From the NCBI RefSeq assembly GCF_035594125.1, contig NC_087167.1:2473501-2537500 (forward strand): 64,000 nucleotides of DNA. The letters are read 5' to 3'. The position numbers and the translations under genes were made by a program. The DNA comes from Scylla paramamosain. Lineage: Eukaryota > Arthropoda > Malacostraca > Decapoda > Portunidae. Each line of letters starts with the position of its first letter. Position 1 is the stretch's first letter. Below the pieces are notes generated by a model, which saw only the letters and a list, made by a program, of their open reading frames with translations, searched no databases and was not told where the DNA came from. This document shows positions 12,300-24,812 of the stretch, in pieces.

Positions 12300-12995
12300 G
12301 TTATATGTAAGAAAAAGAAAAAAAAAACAAGTGATGAAGCATAGCAGTGGAGGGAAATGACAAACAGTAAATCCTTAAATATACTGAAATAAAAATCACC
12401 CTAGTTAACCGCAGAAAAAAATAAATAAATAAATATACGTAAAACTACATGATATACGAGAGATCAAGTATTGGGGCGACCTGACTTACCAAGCACGCGT
12501 TCAAATTTAGAATCATTGCTCACATATGGCAGGAGCAAAGGTCTGGAAGAGTTGCGGTATCGATAACCCAAATACAAGGCGAAGAGCAGCCCGGGGTGAG
12601 AGCAATGCATGACATGAGGCAAGACACTCCAGGGCGCTTCACTTAAACTTCCCCTGCGAGCGAATGCAAGTCACATCATGAAGTCAGTCACTTGCATCAC
12701 CCTTAGCAAGAGTTTCGTTGGCAAGCCCGAGGGATACGCTGTCCATGCCTTCGCCTCCTGAGGTGTACACTTTCCTCTGTGTGTGTGTTATTTCCAGTAT
12801 TTCATTTTCACTTTTCCTTATGATTCTGAGCCATTTAAAGGACTCAGCCCTGGCATTCCATCCTGCCCCTCATTATTCAGTTTGGCTTCAGATCACGTCC
12901 TTAAAAAATAGCACGTGTCCTCGCTGTGCCTTTCTTTTTTTCTTCTTGTATTGATGTCACACAGTATGTAAATCAACAATCTTACGTCTATCTAT

Positions 12996-12999
<4 letters not shown>

Positions 13000-13037
<38 letters not shown>

Positions 13038-13101
13038 TTGAATGCCATTGTAGATATACAACGAAACATTAATGTCCTCCAGTGGTTGGCCAAGTTTCTT
13101 T

Positions 13102-13141
<40 letters not shown>

Positions 13142-13142
13142 T
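13000..13142 (+). repeat. (CA)n and (TTTC)n tracts
   Basis: (CA)n at 13000-13034 and (TTTC)n at 13098-13142, with unique sequence between. Confidence 0.93.
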
Positions 13143-14607
13143 TTTCCTCGCTCGACCACCAGAGGGCAGCTTCCATCACACTAAAGCTTAGAATTTCCGT
13201 TTGAGCTCTCACTTCAATGGATCGTTGTAAAGTATCAATTTTCGTGCCTCATCCTATTGTGACTGCGTCAACTATACCTGATGGTGTGAGTCACTGCTAC
13301 GTGCCTTCCTTGGTTATAAGAGTTGGGCATTTTTCTTCCTCTCGCCGGATAGTAAAAAAAACACATGACTAGCAGGACTCCTATGGCTACCACCTCCGTT
13401 CACTCAACACTCGTCCTGCATCTCCATCCACGCGCTGTCCCGCATTTTTCTAGCAAAGAAAGAAGGAAAGACGTCAAGTTACTGGCAATTTCGAGCTGTT
13501 CGTCTTATCAGCTTAAGAATGAATAACATATCCCTGTATTATTTGCAGCACAACTTAGCTCAAAATGCTAAGAAATGATTGAATCTGTTAGGGACAAAAA
13601 GTGATTATTCAAGTATTGGAGTTCATCATTCTGTGCAGCGTCTTGTGGCCGCTGTCAGTAATTACGAAACTAGCTTTGTTAGGTTATGAAACAATTGGTC
13701 GCGTTTTTTTTGTGGCAATCCAGTTCATCCAGTTTTTTTCTCTTTCTCTCTCTCTTTAAAATGTAAATAATATATGTTTATAAGTCTGGGTAATGCTTTT
13801 GGGAGATGGAGGGTATTTGTGGGTGTGGACAATTTTGTTACAGGAATGAAGAGGTTTTGTAGGTAAAGAGGGGCTGGATATCAGGAATGGGGATGTCATT
13901 TTGGTATTGGAATGATATTTTATGCTAATGGAGCAGTTTTCGCCGATAGGAATAAAGAAGTTTGTTTAACGCTGTAGAAATTGTTGAGGGAAGTGAATGA
14001 GAATGTATGGCTAGTAAATTGATGGACAGTGGTAGAGCAACACACCTCTCATTTACAATATGTTTAATTTTTTTCTCAGACATAAATACCTCTGATCAGT
14101 TTAGCATCAATTAATTGCCAAGTGTTGTAAGGAGATTGTCAGCATATCAGGGAACTTGATTAAAGGGAAGGAGGAGGAAGGGAGAAGAGATGAGGGAAGG
14201 AAGGAAGGAAGGAAGGAAGGGGAAGTAGGGTTAAGACTAAGGAAACGCAAAACTATGTGGGATTTAGTGCAGAAACATACTCGACTTGTTACCGCGACAG
14301 TACCCACAAACGAAAACATAAAACGTACTTGATGAGCAATAAAATCTGCATACACAAGACCTCCATTGAACAAAAACTGGAAATCCATTGAATATTCACA
14401 TTAACCAAGAGCCCATTGTTGTTTGTCCCATTAACATTTGCGTCCGCCCGTGCTGGCCAGGTTTTCAATGAAGCACGCCTCCGCACACCTCTCATGTATT
14501 CACCTGGTTCGCCGAGCGTTCATCACCCCTCACCTGTACATCCTCCAACCGTCTGCTGCACCATCTCCTCACTTTCTCTCTAGTCTAGTCTAGGTGGACG
14601 TCTTCCG

Positions 14608-14770
14608 GTTGTTGCTGCTGCTGTTGTTGTTGTTGTTGATGGCAGTGGTGGTAGTAGTGGTGGCAGAGGTGGTGGTGATAGTGGTGTTTGTGTTGTTGTT
14701 GTTGTTGTTGATGGTGGTGGTGGTGATGGTGATGGTGGTGGAGTTAGTGTTGTTGTTGTTGTTCTTCTTC
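14608..14770 (+). repeat. (GTT)n/(GTG)n mixed trinucleotide block
   Basis: Runs of GTT, GTG and GAT units alternate, all in the same triplet phase, producing misleading low-complexity open frames. Confidence 0.93.
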
Positions 14771-14997
14771 TTGTAGCCGTGTTTTTTTTTCTTTTTTTTT
14801 AATATATATAATTCCATCGGTCACAAATTGATTGGAATCCCAGCATTATATCACAACATTAAGTTTCTTAAGATTAATGTAAAAATCACGTGTTCAGTGT
14901 TGGAAAAGTTGATTATGTCATAACACACCAGCAGCGATATTTCTTTATTACGTCTCCTATAAATAACAATGAGAGAACAGCTGTTAAAGACGGTAAT

Positions 14998-15000
<3 letters not shown>

Positions 15001-15031
<31 letters not shown>
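15001..15031 (+). repeat. (TG)n microsatellite
   Basis: About 15 units. Confidence 0.95.
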
Positions 15032-15034
<3 letters not shown>

Positions 15035-15410
15035 CCTCTATGTGGTTCAAAGGGATGATGAGTCGGGAATCCAGCCTTGTGGGGAGGAGCACACGATTGA
15101 AGGTCATGCCTCCACAATGGCCGCCAGATGCACAGGTTAAAATCGCGACACTTACTCCCCATTGTTCGTCTCCCACCCTCCCACCTGCACTCCCATCTCA
15201 TTGCATCAAGAGGACGTGTGCACCGTCGATTACACTTTCTCCACTTCTACGGCGGCACCTCCACGCGACACAGTGGGAGGAAGGCGGGAAGAGGAAGGGG
15301 TTCCAATCCGGCCACCGCCCACACTGTCACCACCACGCCACCCTTCGGGACACACCACCGCACACCACACGCGACACACCACCGCACCCTCGTCCTAGCT
15401 AGCATACCAT

Positions 15411-15538
<128 letters not shown>

Positions 15539-15675
15539 CTCATCCGCCCATGCATGCCAGGACCCCCACGCCTTGTTTCTCCTTGCCTACACGCGCCCTC
15601 GTGCCCTACCTGCTTAACTCTCCTTCTAGCCTGCTTCCTGCTTCCTGCTCTCTCTTTCCTGAACATATTCAAAAC

Positions 15676-15795
<120 letters not shown>

Positions 15796-16854
15796 CATGC
15801 ACACACGTCACCATTTTTTTGTGATACAGAATGTTTTTTCTTCTCTAGACGATTTAATTTTTTTCTCACGCAATTTTTTTTTTTTTTTACTCAATTGGTG
15901 TCATGCCACTTGCTAGGCGTTTAAAATTCCTGCACTTGAATGTTGCGAACTCTTTTGATGGGGATCCCTATGTGTTAGGTACGTGATGGGATTGCAGTCA
16001 TTGTGGGGTTAACAAGGTAAGTAGCGCGTGAAGGCACATACACCTCTTGAACTACTAAAGATTCGTGTGAACTGGAAATCCAAAAAAGAACATTTAATAT
16101 GCGTGTGGTTTGAATGTAGAACGTTGGGATTTCAAATGCAGTAGTTTTCTCTACAAAGGACTAATAGGAAACCAAAGGAATAAAAGGAAATTCAAACAAC
16201 AACAGATGTGTTTGCTTGGCTGTTTGGTTTTATTATAATACAGTAACTGCATTTCAAAAGAAGAGAAAGGTGTAATCTGCGGTTAATGATGTATGTGAGA
16301 CTTTGTGGAAAAGTACATGTGGTGAGGTAATGTGTTGTGTGTTGTACAGTGCAGGAGTGGGTATTAATTTTAGATGATGCAGCAGTAGAGACCATTATAC
16401 AATATAGTTTTGGTGATATTCGTTGTTGTTTTATTCAAAGAGAACAAGTTTGGTTCTGTGTGCCCCGTGTGTGATAGCGATGCACTGTATTATCACGCTC
16501 CCCTTTTGTATCACGAGCGAGATAGCGGTGCGTTGGAGGGGGAGAGAAAAACGCTATAGAAAGTTGTCTCTGTCTTCAATAGAAATTAAGGTCATGTCTA
16601 TTTTTTCCCCCCTTCTCTTCGGCCCAATTAGCTTATGGGCTGCTGCTTGGTGAGTCAACTTCAGGGAGTGACTGATCTGAAAAACTCGGTCGTCTTCCTC
16701 GATCAGGCGGAGCAGGGAGAAGCTGCCCTCCCACGTGAAGCCCGACTTGTCTATTTTTAATTGTCTGAGTCCTTACCTTTCCTGGAGTGTCTGTCTGGTG
16801 ACGTCCACGACCATGGATTTCCATTTTCCTCTTTCACCAGCCAGCCTGACCACG

Positions 16855-17020
16855 ACCCTTCACATCTTCGAGTTGGTCAGTGCATTCATAAACTTGCCTC
16901 TCTGCCTTCCTTTTCTTCGTCTGTGTCTTACAGCAGCCCTTCACATCTCCGACCTCATCCAACAGTGCATCCGTAAACTCTGCCTTCCTCTTCTTCTTCG
17001 TCTGGGTCTTACCGCAGCCA
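16855..17020 (+). repeat. 81-bp tandem duplication
   Basis: 'cccttcacatct..cga' and 'ttcttcgtctgtgtcttaca' repeat after 81 bp. One frame is open across both copies, giving two 27-residue units that each start LHI and end LTAA. I see no domain, and the open frame follows from the period being a multiple of 3. Confidence 0.65.
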
Positions 17021-17212
17021 ATTAAAAGCGTTCTTGGACAAGGAAAGTATAAAGTATCTTAAGTGGCCCAGCATAGTGACCCAGTGGCACAGTGGTGATG
17101 GGTGGCCCTGACTGCACATTGCATTGCTGCTTGATTGGACCCAGTTTTATTCCTGCCTGTCACCTCAAGTACATGCTGTCACATGTGTGCTCAGTTCGGC
17201 ATATAGGGCACC

Positions 17213-17213
<1 letters not shown>

Positions 17214-17270
<57 letters not shown>
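17214..17270 (+). repeat. (TG)n microsatellite
   Basis: About 28 units. Confidence 0.96.
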
Positions 17271-17272
<2 letters not shown>

Positions 17273-17370
17273 AGGGTGCCTTTGTAAACCCTACGCGACC
17301 AATTCGTGCGCTCAGTAGGATCTTAATAGAACATAATTAGAACATGATTACTTAGATTACTCACGCGATT

Positions 17371-17531
<161 letters not shown>

Positions 17532-17688
17532 CGGTAGTTTCACGTTTGTCTCAATCACCTACACTCGTTTTACTTCTTTCTTCCCTTCCTTCCTTTCTTC
17601 TTTCCGTCAACTCAGGCAGTGTTGCAACATTCACACAGGATACAGAGGGAGTGGGCGTTCTGCCCACGATCCTACTAATTAAGTCATG

Positions 17689-17689
<1 letters not shown>

Positions 17690-17780
<91 letters not shown>

Positions 17781-17785
17781 TGCAT

Positions 17786-17877
<92 letters not shown>
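17690..17877 (+). repeat. (AC)n microsatellite of about 188 bp
   Basis: The longest (AC)n tract in the window. A single interruption (catacatgcatacatac) sits near its middle. Confidence 0.97.
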
Positions 17878-17879
<2 letters not shown>

Positions 17880-18339
17880 CGCGTCATGCACTGTGAAGTA
17901 TTGTGTTGAAATACGTTGGCCTGGCATCTCGTTCACCACAGATCCATTTGTCACAAGGGTGCGTGAGCTGCCATGAGTTGCACGGTGCCCTCGCCCTCCC
18001 TCCAAGGCCGTGCCCTGTCTACTTGAGGGCATGCACATCTGCACTTGGCTGTCCATTGTGACCTAAAACTACCCATGTTCTTGTGCTTATGGCAGATATG
18101 TTCAATGTTTTGTAGGATTTCAATGACTTTGGTCGCCTATTACTGCGTTTGTTGCTATTTTTAGAAACATTCTTGTTTGTGTGAGCTTAGGATGCTTAGT
18201 TTTGTGTGAGTCAGTGCTGTTTACACCTTAAGATAGAATATATTATGTAAATGGATCTATGATTAAACGCATCGGACAGAACTTGGAGCCTTTGATGAAC
18301 ATAAAATCAAGTATGCAATTATGCAGCGGTAGATACGAC

Positions 18340-18632
18340 AAACTAAAATTAACAAAAAATGTACGTCAGTAAAATTACGACACTAATTAGTTATGTCTCC
18401 GTTGCTGAGACCGCTTGTTAAACTAAAATTAATAACAACAACCCCTTGCTAAATTAAAATTAATAATAACACAAATGCCAGTCAGTAGAGATGGATAGCA
18501 CTTATTGGTTACGTCTCTGTTAGTAACACCGCTTGATAAACTCAAATTGATAATAACAACACAAAATGCCAGTCAGTAGATATGAATGCCACTAACTGGT
18601 TACGTCCCCGTTGCTGACACCGCTTGGTAATC
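18340..18632 (+). repeat. Old tandem triplication (units of about 90-116 bp)
   Basis: Three diverged units each carry 'cagtcagtaga', 'ctggttacgtccccgttgct' and 'accgcttggtaaact...aaaatt' variants, starting near 18361, 18477 and 18568. The spacing changes because the first unit has an extra partial copy of the AT-rich part. Confidence 0.8.
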
Positions 18633-19197
18633 CGGATCACGGCGAGGGAAGAGAAAGGCCGCGAGCAGCACGTGGTGGTGAGATGGGAGGTGTCTCGACC
18701 CGCTCCGCTCCTTACCCCCACAAGGTCGCCACCCACGCCCGGCGGCGAGGTCTTGTGGCGCCCCATAACTCGCAACCCGTAACCTGAAGTCTCTTTGATG
18801 AATATTGATTGAGACTTTAACGGTTTCGCGCAAACTTGAGGAGGAAAACGATAAAAATGAAAAAAAAATAATGTACTGGTAGATCAGGCTGTCAGGGAAT
18901 ATTAACGATGCAGGAACGAGTGTGACTGCTGCTATCTCTTGTACGGATGATTAAGTGAACAAATAAAATATTTTTTACCCACTTTGAAGACCTGTGAGGA
19001 AATATACAGCCGAAAATCGTAGTACCAGCACACGAATTTTTGAGAGTGGTGGAGAAAGAAGCAATAAGGGTGATGGTGGTAATGATGGTGGTGGTAGTGA
19101 AGGAAAACTCTGAAACACAGGGTGGGTAAAAATGACGAGTATGGCTGATGGGGAAAACGACAGGCTGGAGCAAGACAGGGCAAGCCGCAGAAGGTAT

Positions 19198-19311
<114 letters not shown>

Positions 19312-19444
19312 TTCTACATAATTACAGGTAACATTAGTCCATTATCTTCCTGCGGTCGTTTTTACCCAACTCTTCCCTTCCATTAGTCGCGGCTGCCGGT
19401 GGCTACTTCCACAAAACAAGTACTTACAGGATTTAAAAGTCACA

Positions 19445-19506
19445 GCAGCACCACCACCATCATCACCACCACCACCACCACCACCACCACCACCACCACC
19501 ACCACC
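19445..19506 (+). repeat. (CAC)n trinucleotide repeat
   Basis: About 20 units with two CAT variants near the start. Confidence 0.95.
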
Positions 19507-20129
19507 GCTACTGCCTTCATCTCAGCACAGTAACGTCATTATTCACTGCAAGGACTCGTGTGTTGTAAGATCATCAGTGTTTGATCAGAGAGTAATGCCA
19601 GAAACAATCAGCAGATTACTAAAGAAAACGTAATGTGGTGTTGTCTTAATGTATCGTTGTAATGTATTGCAAGGCCTCGTGTGCTTAAAGAGATGAGTGG
19701 CATTTAATTGGAAAGTTCAGTAGTGACGGTAACAGTCATGCAGAGGGAAATGTAGGCAGTTGTGTCCCTGAATGTGTCTTGTTAAAATGTGCCGCTCCGG
19801 TGGATGAAATTTGTGTGAATTGGGTAGAGACTGGATCTAATAAGGTGAGGGGCGCGGCACTTTTTTTATATTATATATATATATTTTTTTTTTTTCATTG
19901 CTCTAGAAACTTATAAGAGAGTGAGGTTGACGCACGGCCTGAAATTATAACCCTCGCACCGATCGACCCCGCTGCTGCAGGGTTGATGAACTTGCACGCT
20001 TGCGCTTCCAGTTTTTCATGTCTCTGTAGCCGCGCGTAGGAGCTCTGAAGTGGTATTGATGCTCCTCTCGACTCAACTTCTCAGCAATAACTTTCTCGTA
20101 CGTTGTTACCTGCATAACATCCCGCGTTA

Positions 20130-20160
20130 CGGCAAGCTCCCGCGTTACGGCAAGCTGCGG
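20130..20160 (+). repeat. Short exact duplication
   Basis: 'cgcgttacggcaagct' occurs twice in a row, 17 bp apart, in otherwise unique GC-rich DNA. Confidence 0.8.
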
Positions 20161-21649
20161 TCACCAGGCAGGAGTGGTTGTGCGGGTCTCGTTATCTTGG
20201 TGACCATTGGGGCTGCGGACCTTGGCTGCTCGCCCCTAATTGGTCGGTGTTACGTTCAGGATTTCGTCACCACGCACTTGAGCCTTGCCAGAGGGTCGTG
20301 AAGGCGTGTGCAATGGTCCGACCTAGCCTTGAATATAGTGTATGTGTGTGCGTGTCTGTGTGTAGACTGTACATATATGTATATCAAAGCAGTGACCGTG
20401 ATAGTTTGGAGAAGTCAACGTCATAGTCACATTGAGTATCCATGACCTCTCTCACCCTAAAGATAAATCTCGCTGGTCTTTCATGTGTAGTTTTGGAGTG
20501 TGGATTGTTCAACACCCTACACACCAGCACCGACGCGTGGATGTATTGTTCTGGTAACACTGTTTTTTCCTAGAACGTGTAGACCATGTACAAAGTGTGT
20601 GGCATGATGAATTAGACAACGAATGATTTAATTGATTGATTTCAAGACCACGCAACATTTTATTTTATGCAACAAGAGCTTTGGCCAGGTTCTACAAAAA
20701 GGTAGAAAAAAAGCAAATGTCCACTTAGAGCCACTTCCAAAAGAAGCAAAAGGATTATCCAGAATTTCAGACGCGTGGGTGTTTTCATTAAGGAATACAT
20801 GAGAACATTCACAGCCTTGTTCATCGTAAGAAAATGTACACCAACAACTCTGGTGTGATTTATGGAAGAAAATTAAAGCATTTATTGTTGGGCACAAAGT
20901 TTGGTGGCGCCTTAGCTGCAGTTTATTAATTAATTAATTTATTTACTTCTTTATTTATTTATTTATCTAGTTGTTTTATTTTTTCTTAAGAGTAAGGAGT
21001 TTTATTATACAATACTCAGTTGAAGCTGTATAAATATACGGTAAAGTTTGTAGCGCGGTAACGGTGATGAGATATGGTTAACAGAAGACACCGTGTTTCA
21101 TCTCTCCCTCCCTTCCTGCAAGCAAAGTGACGGGCATCTCTTCTCGTCGATGTGTGCCAGCAGATCATGGAGAGGCTTGTTACTCAATCCAAGACAAAGA
21201 AATGGGCGAGTAATGATCTTGTCCAAAATTCTTGTATGATCCATCGCTTCTTCGATCTTGACTGAAGGTTTATCATCACGAAGGGCACGATAGGTTCAGT
21301 ACCAGAGCAGGACTGGACTGTCTTTTCGACTCTGCAATTGCCTCAAAGCTCTTCTCACCCTCTCCTGGAAATTATGTATAAAAATATGAAGCAAAGTCAC
21401 AAAGAAGGCATTCATAACTACAACCTATTCATTATCATACTCACTCCCTAATTTGGCATGTATACAAATCTGCAGACTATTTATCATGTCACTTATTAAG
21501 GCAACAAAAAAAAAAAAAACACATTTACATAATTGCACGCTGTTCATCATGTAGCGAACGCGAAAGTACTTGTGCTAGACATGGTAAGTATCCTGCCGGT
21601 GCACCTGTCAGCAGCCATCAGTGTGTTCAATGCTTCGCTCCTCCCGCAG

Positions 21650-21839
21650 GTGGTGGGTGACGGGACACACACGGTGGGCCAGGCGCTGCGAACCACGGCC
21701 CAGGACCACTGCATGACCACTTTCTCCCTGGCGCTGGCTGACTCTCACGCTGAAGTCGACCTTGAAGCCCCCGCTCATCTGCTGGACGGGGACATCATCC
21801 TCCTCCAGGACGCTTCGGACTCCCCCGATCTGAGTAACG
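21650..21839 (+). CDS. RhoGEF gene, internal exon with possible ubiquitin-like/Ras-binding fold
   Basis: This is the first recognisable exon of the RhoGEF gene. The acceptor is a pyrimidine-rich tract ending in cccgcag at 21649 and the donor is gtaggt from 21840. The 190-nt exon enters at phase 0 and leaves at phase 1. The frame is open for 63 codons with mostly C or G in the third position, unlike the flanking AT-rich DNA. The peptide begins VVGDGTHTVGQALRTTA and ends LLDGDIILLQDASDSPDLSN. The order of a TVGQAL helix start, a strand-like FSLAL, and DGDIILLQ near the end resembles a beta-grasp (ubiquitin-like, RBD or RA) module, which would bind a small GTPase. This is inference from pattern, not a database match. 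The phase-1 donor fits the next exon exactly and completes a Glu codon. An exon in the 19.6-kb intron between them cannot be excluded. It could instead be a linker without a defined fold. Confidence 0.68.
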
Positions 21840-21929
21840 GTAGGTGGACACTTGACTTCCGCCATCCACGTGGAGTTCGCTTGGTATGGATCTGAAGGCA
21901 GCTTTGTGACTTTATCTGCAGGAGAGAGT

Positions 21930-22178
21930 TGCCATTAGATGACGTATAGAGTCGAAACATTGTGGTATATGTGTGGGTATGTAGGTGTATATAAGTACAG
22001 CCTTAGTGGTTTTGATGTAGCCGTGCTAAAGTAAAATAGAAATACAACGTTAAAGAGTTAGTATTAGATGAAGTTCTACAGAATCAAGCAGTATTATGTA
22101 GTTATGTATATAGTACTATAGCCTTCTTAGTTATGGTGTAGTCGTGGTGAAGAAAAAATTAAAAAAACAAGACAAAAA
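21930..22178 (+). repeat. Old tandem duplication of about 118 bp beside the first RhoGEF exon
   Basis: 'gccttagtggttttgatgta' (from 22001) matches 'gccttcttagttatggtgta' (from 22121). Matching sequence extends upstream ('attagatgacg' versus 'attagatgaag') and downstream ('gccgtgctaaag' versus 'gtcgtggtgaag'). Confidence 0.65.
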
Positions 22179-23456
22179 AAAATATCTGCTGAGGCTTTTA
22201 AAAGCTGACTGTTGTGGGCATAACCTTGGCGCGATTTCTTATTTGAAGTGTTTATTTTAGGCACTCGCGACCTACTTTTGATGTCTTTGAGAGATTAGTG
22301 TAAATATAATCCATTCCCCGCCACTTTTGACATCAACAATAACAACAACAACATCTAACGCATTATACTACCGCCACTACCACCGCCATTACTATTCTGC
22401 TGCTACTTTTACCACTATTAGCACTACTATTCCAACTGTTACTACTACAGAACAATCACACCATACATAACCATGCATCTGCATCCCAAGAAACGCTACT
22501 GATCTGAGTGTGAGACGAAGGCTGCCCAGGGAAGCCAACAGCAAGAGTGTCGGAGTCTCCTACCCACCCCGGGCGAGGCAGCGGACGACCGAGGGAGGGG
22601 GACGGGCGGGGTAGCCTCAGTGACCTTCTCGTGACCATGCAAGGACGTCTAGGAGCGGGTTGCCTTGCTTCCACTGTGACGCGTTGACTTGAGGCAGCTG
22701 GGTGTTATCTGTGAACCCGATGGAGGGATGAGATAAGTCTTAGTGAAGTGGCTTGGAATTGATAGGCAGACGACACGGATGAGTGGAAAAAGTCAAGGAG
22801 GGTCTTTGTACTGCTGTGGACTCAGAGGGGTGGTGATGATGATGCGTAGTACTCTAGGGAATTATTTGACCTGAGGAAAGTGGAATAGTTTTTCACTAAT
22901 TACGAAAAGGAATTTTTTTTCACTAGTTATGGAAGCTATAATTTATATTAGTTTACATAAGCGTTTTTTTTTTTTTTTTTTTTTGCGGGGTAGTCTTACC
23001 GCCACCCACACCTTTTTAACTGATACAGCTGAGTGGTTTTCATTAGCTAAGAAAATTATCATTTAGATGAGTTTTTATTAAGGCCTCTAGCCGGATAATC
23101 TTACTGCTTCCCACACACCTCAAAAGAAGCTCAGGGGAACGTGTCTGTTTATATATACTTAAAAAATATAGCTCGTATCATGTATTCCTCGGCATCACGC
23201 TACGCTTCCTAATCTTTCAAATTTTCTCGGTGTTATATTCCATTGTCGTTTTCAAGAAGAATACATCCTTTGTCATGAGGTTCCTTCAGTCTGTTCTAGG
23301 TTTGTGCCGCCTCACCGGTTCATTCAGCGTCAGGATGAGCATAATAAAAAAAAGGAAGTAAAAATCAATGCCCACGTACAGAAGAAGACAGCACCGCCAC
23401 CAAGACTATTTGTCTGGCAGCGTACACTAAACACGTGGCAGATCTCTCTCGAGACA

Positions 23457-23473
23457 ACAGCAGCAGCAACAGC

Positions 23474-23509
<36 letters not shown>

Positions 23510-23510
23510 A

Positions 23511-23557
<47 letters not shown>

Positions 23558-23601
23558 CACTACCACCACAACCACCACCACCACCACCACCACCACCACT
23601 C
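23457..23601 (+). repeat. (CAG)(CAA)n(CTA)n(CAC)n compound trinucleotide
   Basis: Four triplet types follow one another in one phase. Different frames read poly-Asn/Tyr/His, poly-Thr or poly-Val, none of which is evidence of a gene. Confidence 0.95.
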
Positions 23602-23921
23602 TCTTCCTTCTGCCTCGCTGACTCACGCTAACTTAAGGAAGAGCTCCGCCTCGTGTCAAGGGAAGAAAAATCGTGGTGGTGATATTTTCCTTCCGCCAAT
23701 TATTGATTTTCATTTTCCTTACCTTGCACTTAATGCGGCAATGAATGAAGCAGCTGAAGGGAGCGAAACATGTGCTAATGGAATCTGATGACCTTCAACG
23801 TATATTCACAGTGTTGCATCAAAGAATTTGTTGTTTTTGTTTTTGTATCCTATATGACACAATTCAGCGTTTTTTTTTATATATATCATGGAACTTCCGC
23901 ACATTAGTAAACTCGACTTTT

Positions 23922-23938
23922 ATTTATTTATTTATTTA

Positions 23939-23972
<34 letters not shown>
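23922..23972 (+). repeat. (TTTA)n(TG)n compound repeat
   Basis: TTTA units to about 23940, then (TG)n. Confidence 0.94.
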
Positions 23973-23974
<2 letters not shown>

Positions 23975-24251
23975 CTGAATGAATTATACAAGCTAATGAA
24001 CAACGGACCTTTACGTGCTTACTGGATTGGTTAATTACACTACACTATTAGTAGAAGAGACGATACAGAAAAGTGAGAGGCTACTTTCATCCACTCTTCC
24101 TTCCAGACAAAGCCCTCCGGAATAGTACCGATACTATGTGGTAAAAGAAAAAAAAAAGAAAGAAAAAGAAAGCTACAGGGAATTTTCTAGGATATGAGGA
24201 GAAAGGCGAAATCCATGTCAGCATTTATACCTGAGGGAGAGTATAAATGTG

Positions 24252-24252
<1 letters not shown>

Positions 24253-24307
<55 letters not shown>
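24253..24307 (+). repeat. (TG)n microsatellite
   Basis: About 27 units. Confidence 0.96.
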
Positions 24308-24311
<4 letters not shown>

Positions 24312-24502
24312 AGGCTAGGCGTGAGGGAATCGTTCTGTAGTAATCAGTCCTGTCGGCGCCAGCAGGGACGTGTAGTGGCTATAGACTTCACGAAGAATCG
24401 ATTAATACAAATGATTATATGTGTTGAGGTGTAGAACAGAAGAGCCTCCAGACACTGATGAGGGATTTCTCCAACTCCCTCCTGCTCGGGGCATGGTGGA
24501 CA

Positions 24503-24812
24503 GCTGTTTGTGGGGGTTATTTTTATTTATCTTTTATTGTTTTATTGACCACAACAACGTAATTGATTATAAACGAAAGTACACAGCTCAGAATCATAAT
24601 AGAGAGATGTTTGAGCGTGTCGCCTGTGTGGCTTTATTATCGTTTTGTTGTTTTATTGGTCTCAACAACGTAATTGATTGTAGATAAAAGTAGACAACTC
24701 GGTATCGTTATAGAGAGTTGTTTGTGAGTGCTGCCGATATATTTATGTTACTGGTTTATTGTTTACAACTTTATAAATTGCTTTTAAATGATAGTAGACT
24801 AGTAGACAATGT
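24503..24812 (+). repeat. Old tandem repeat, period about 111 bp, 2.8 copies
   Basis: 'acaacaacgtaattgatt' at 24551 recurs as 'tcaacaacgtaattgatt' at 24662. 'agagagatgtttgagcgtg' recurs as 'agagagttgtttgtgagtg'. A weaker third copy follows ('gtttacaactttataaattg', 24761-24780). Confidence 0.75.

Noticed and set aside
17065..17160. A-box-like tggcacagtgg suggesting a tRNA or SINE
   Set aside because: No acceptable B box at the expected distance and no stems; kept out of the feature list.
22456..22674. CpG-rich minus-strand open frame, possible exon or promoter
   Set aside because: The peptide is Pro/Arg-rich from GC bias, with no matching splice phases and no core promoter element that I can defend.
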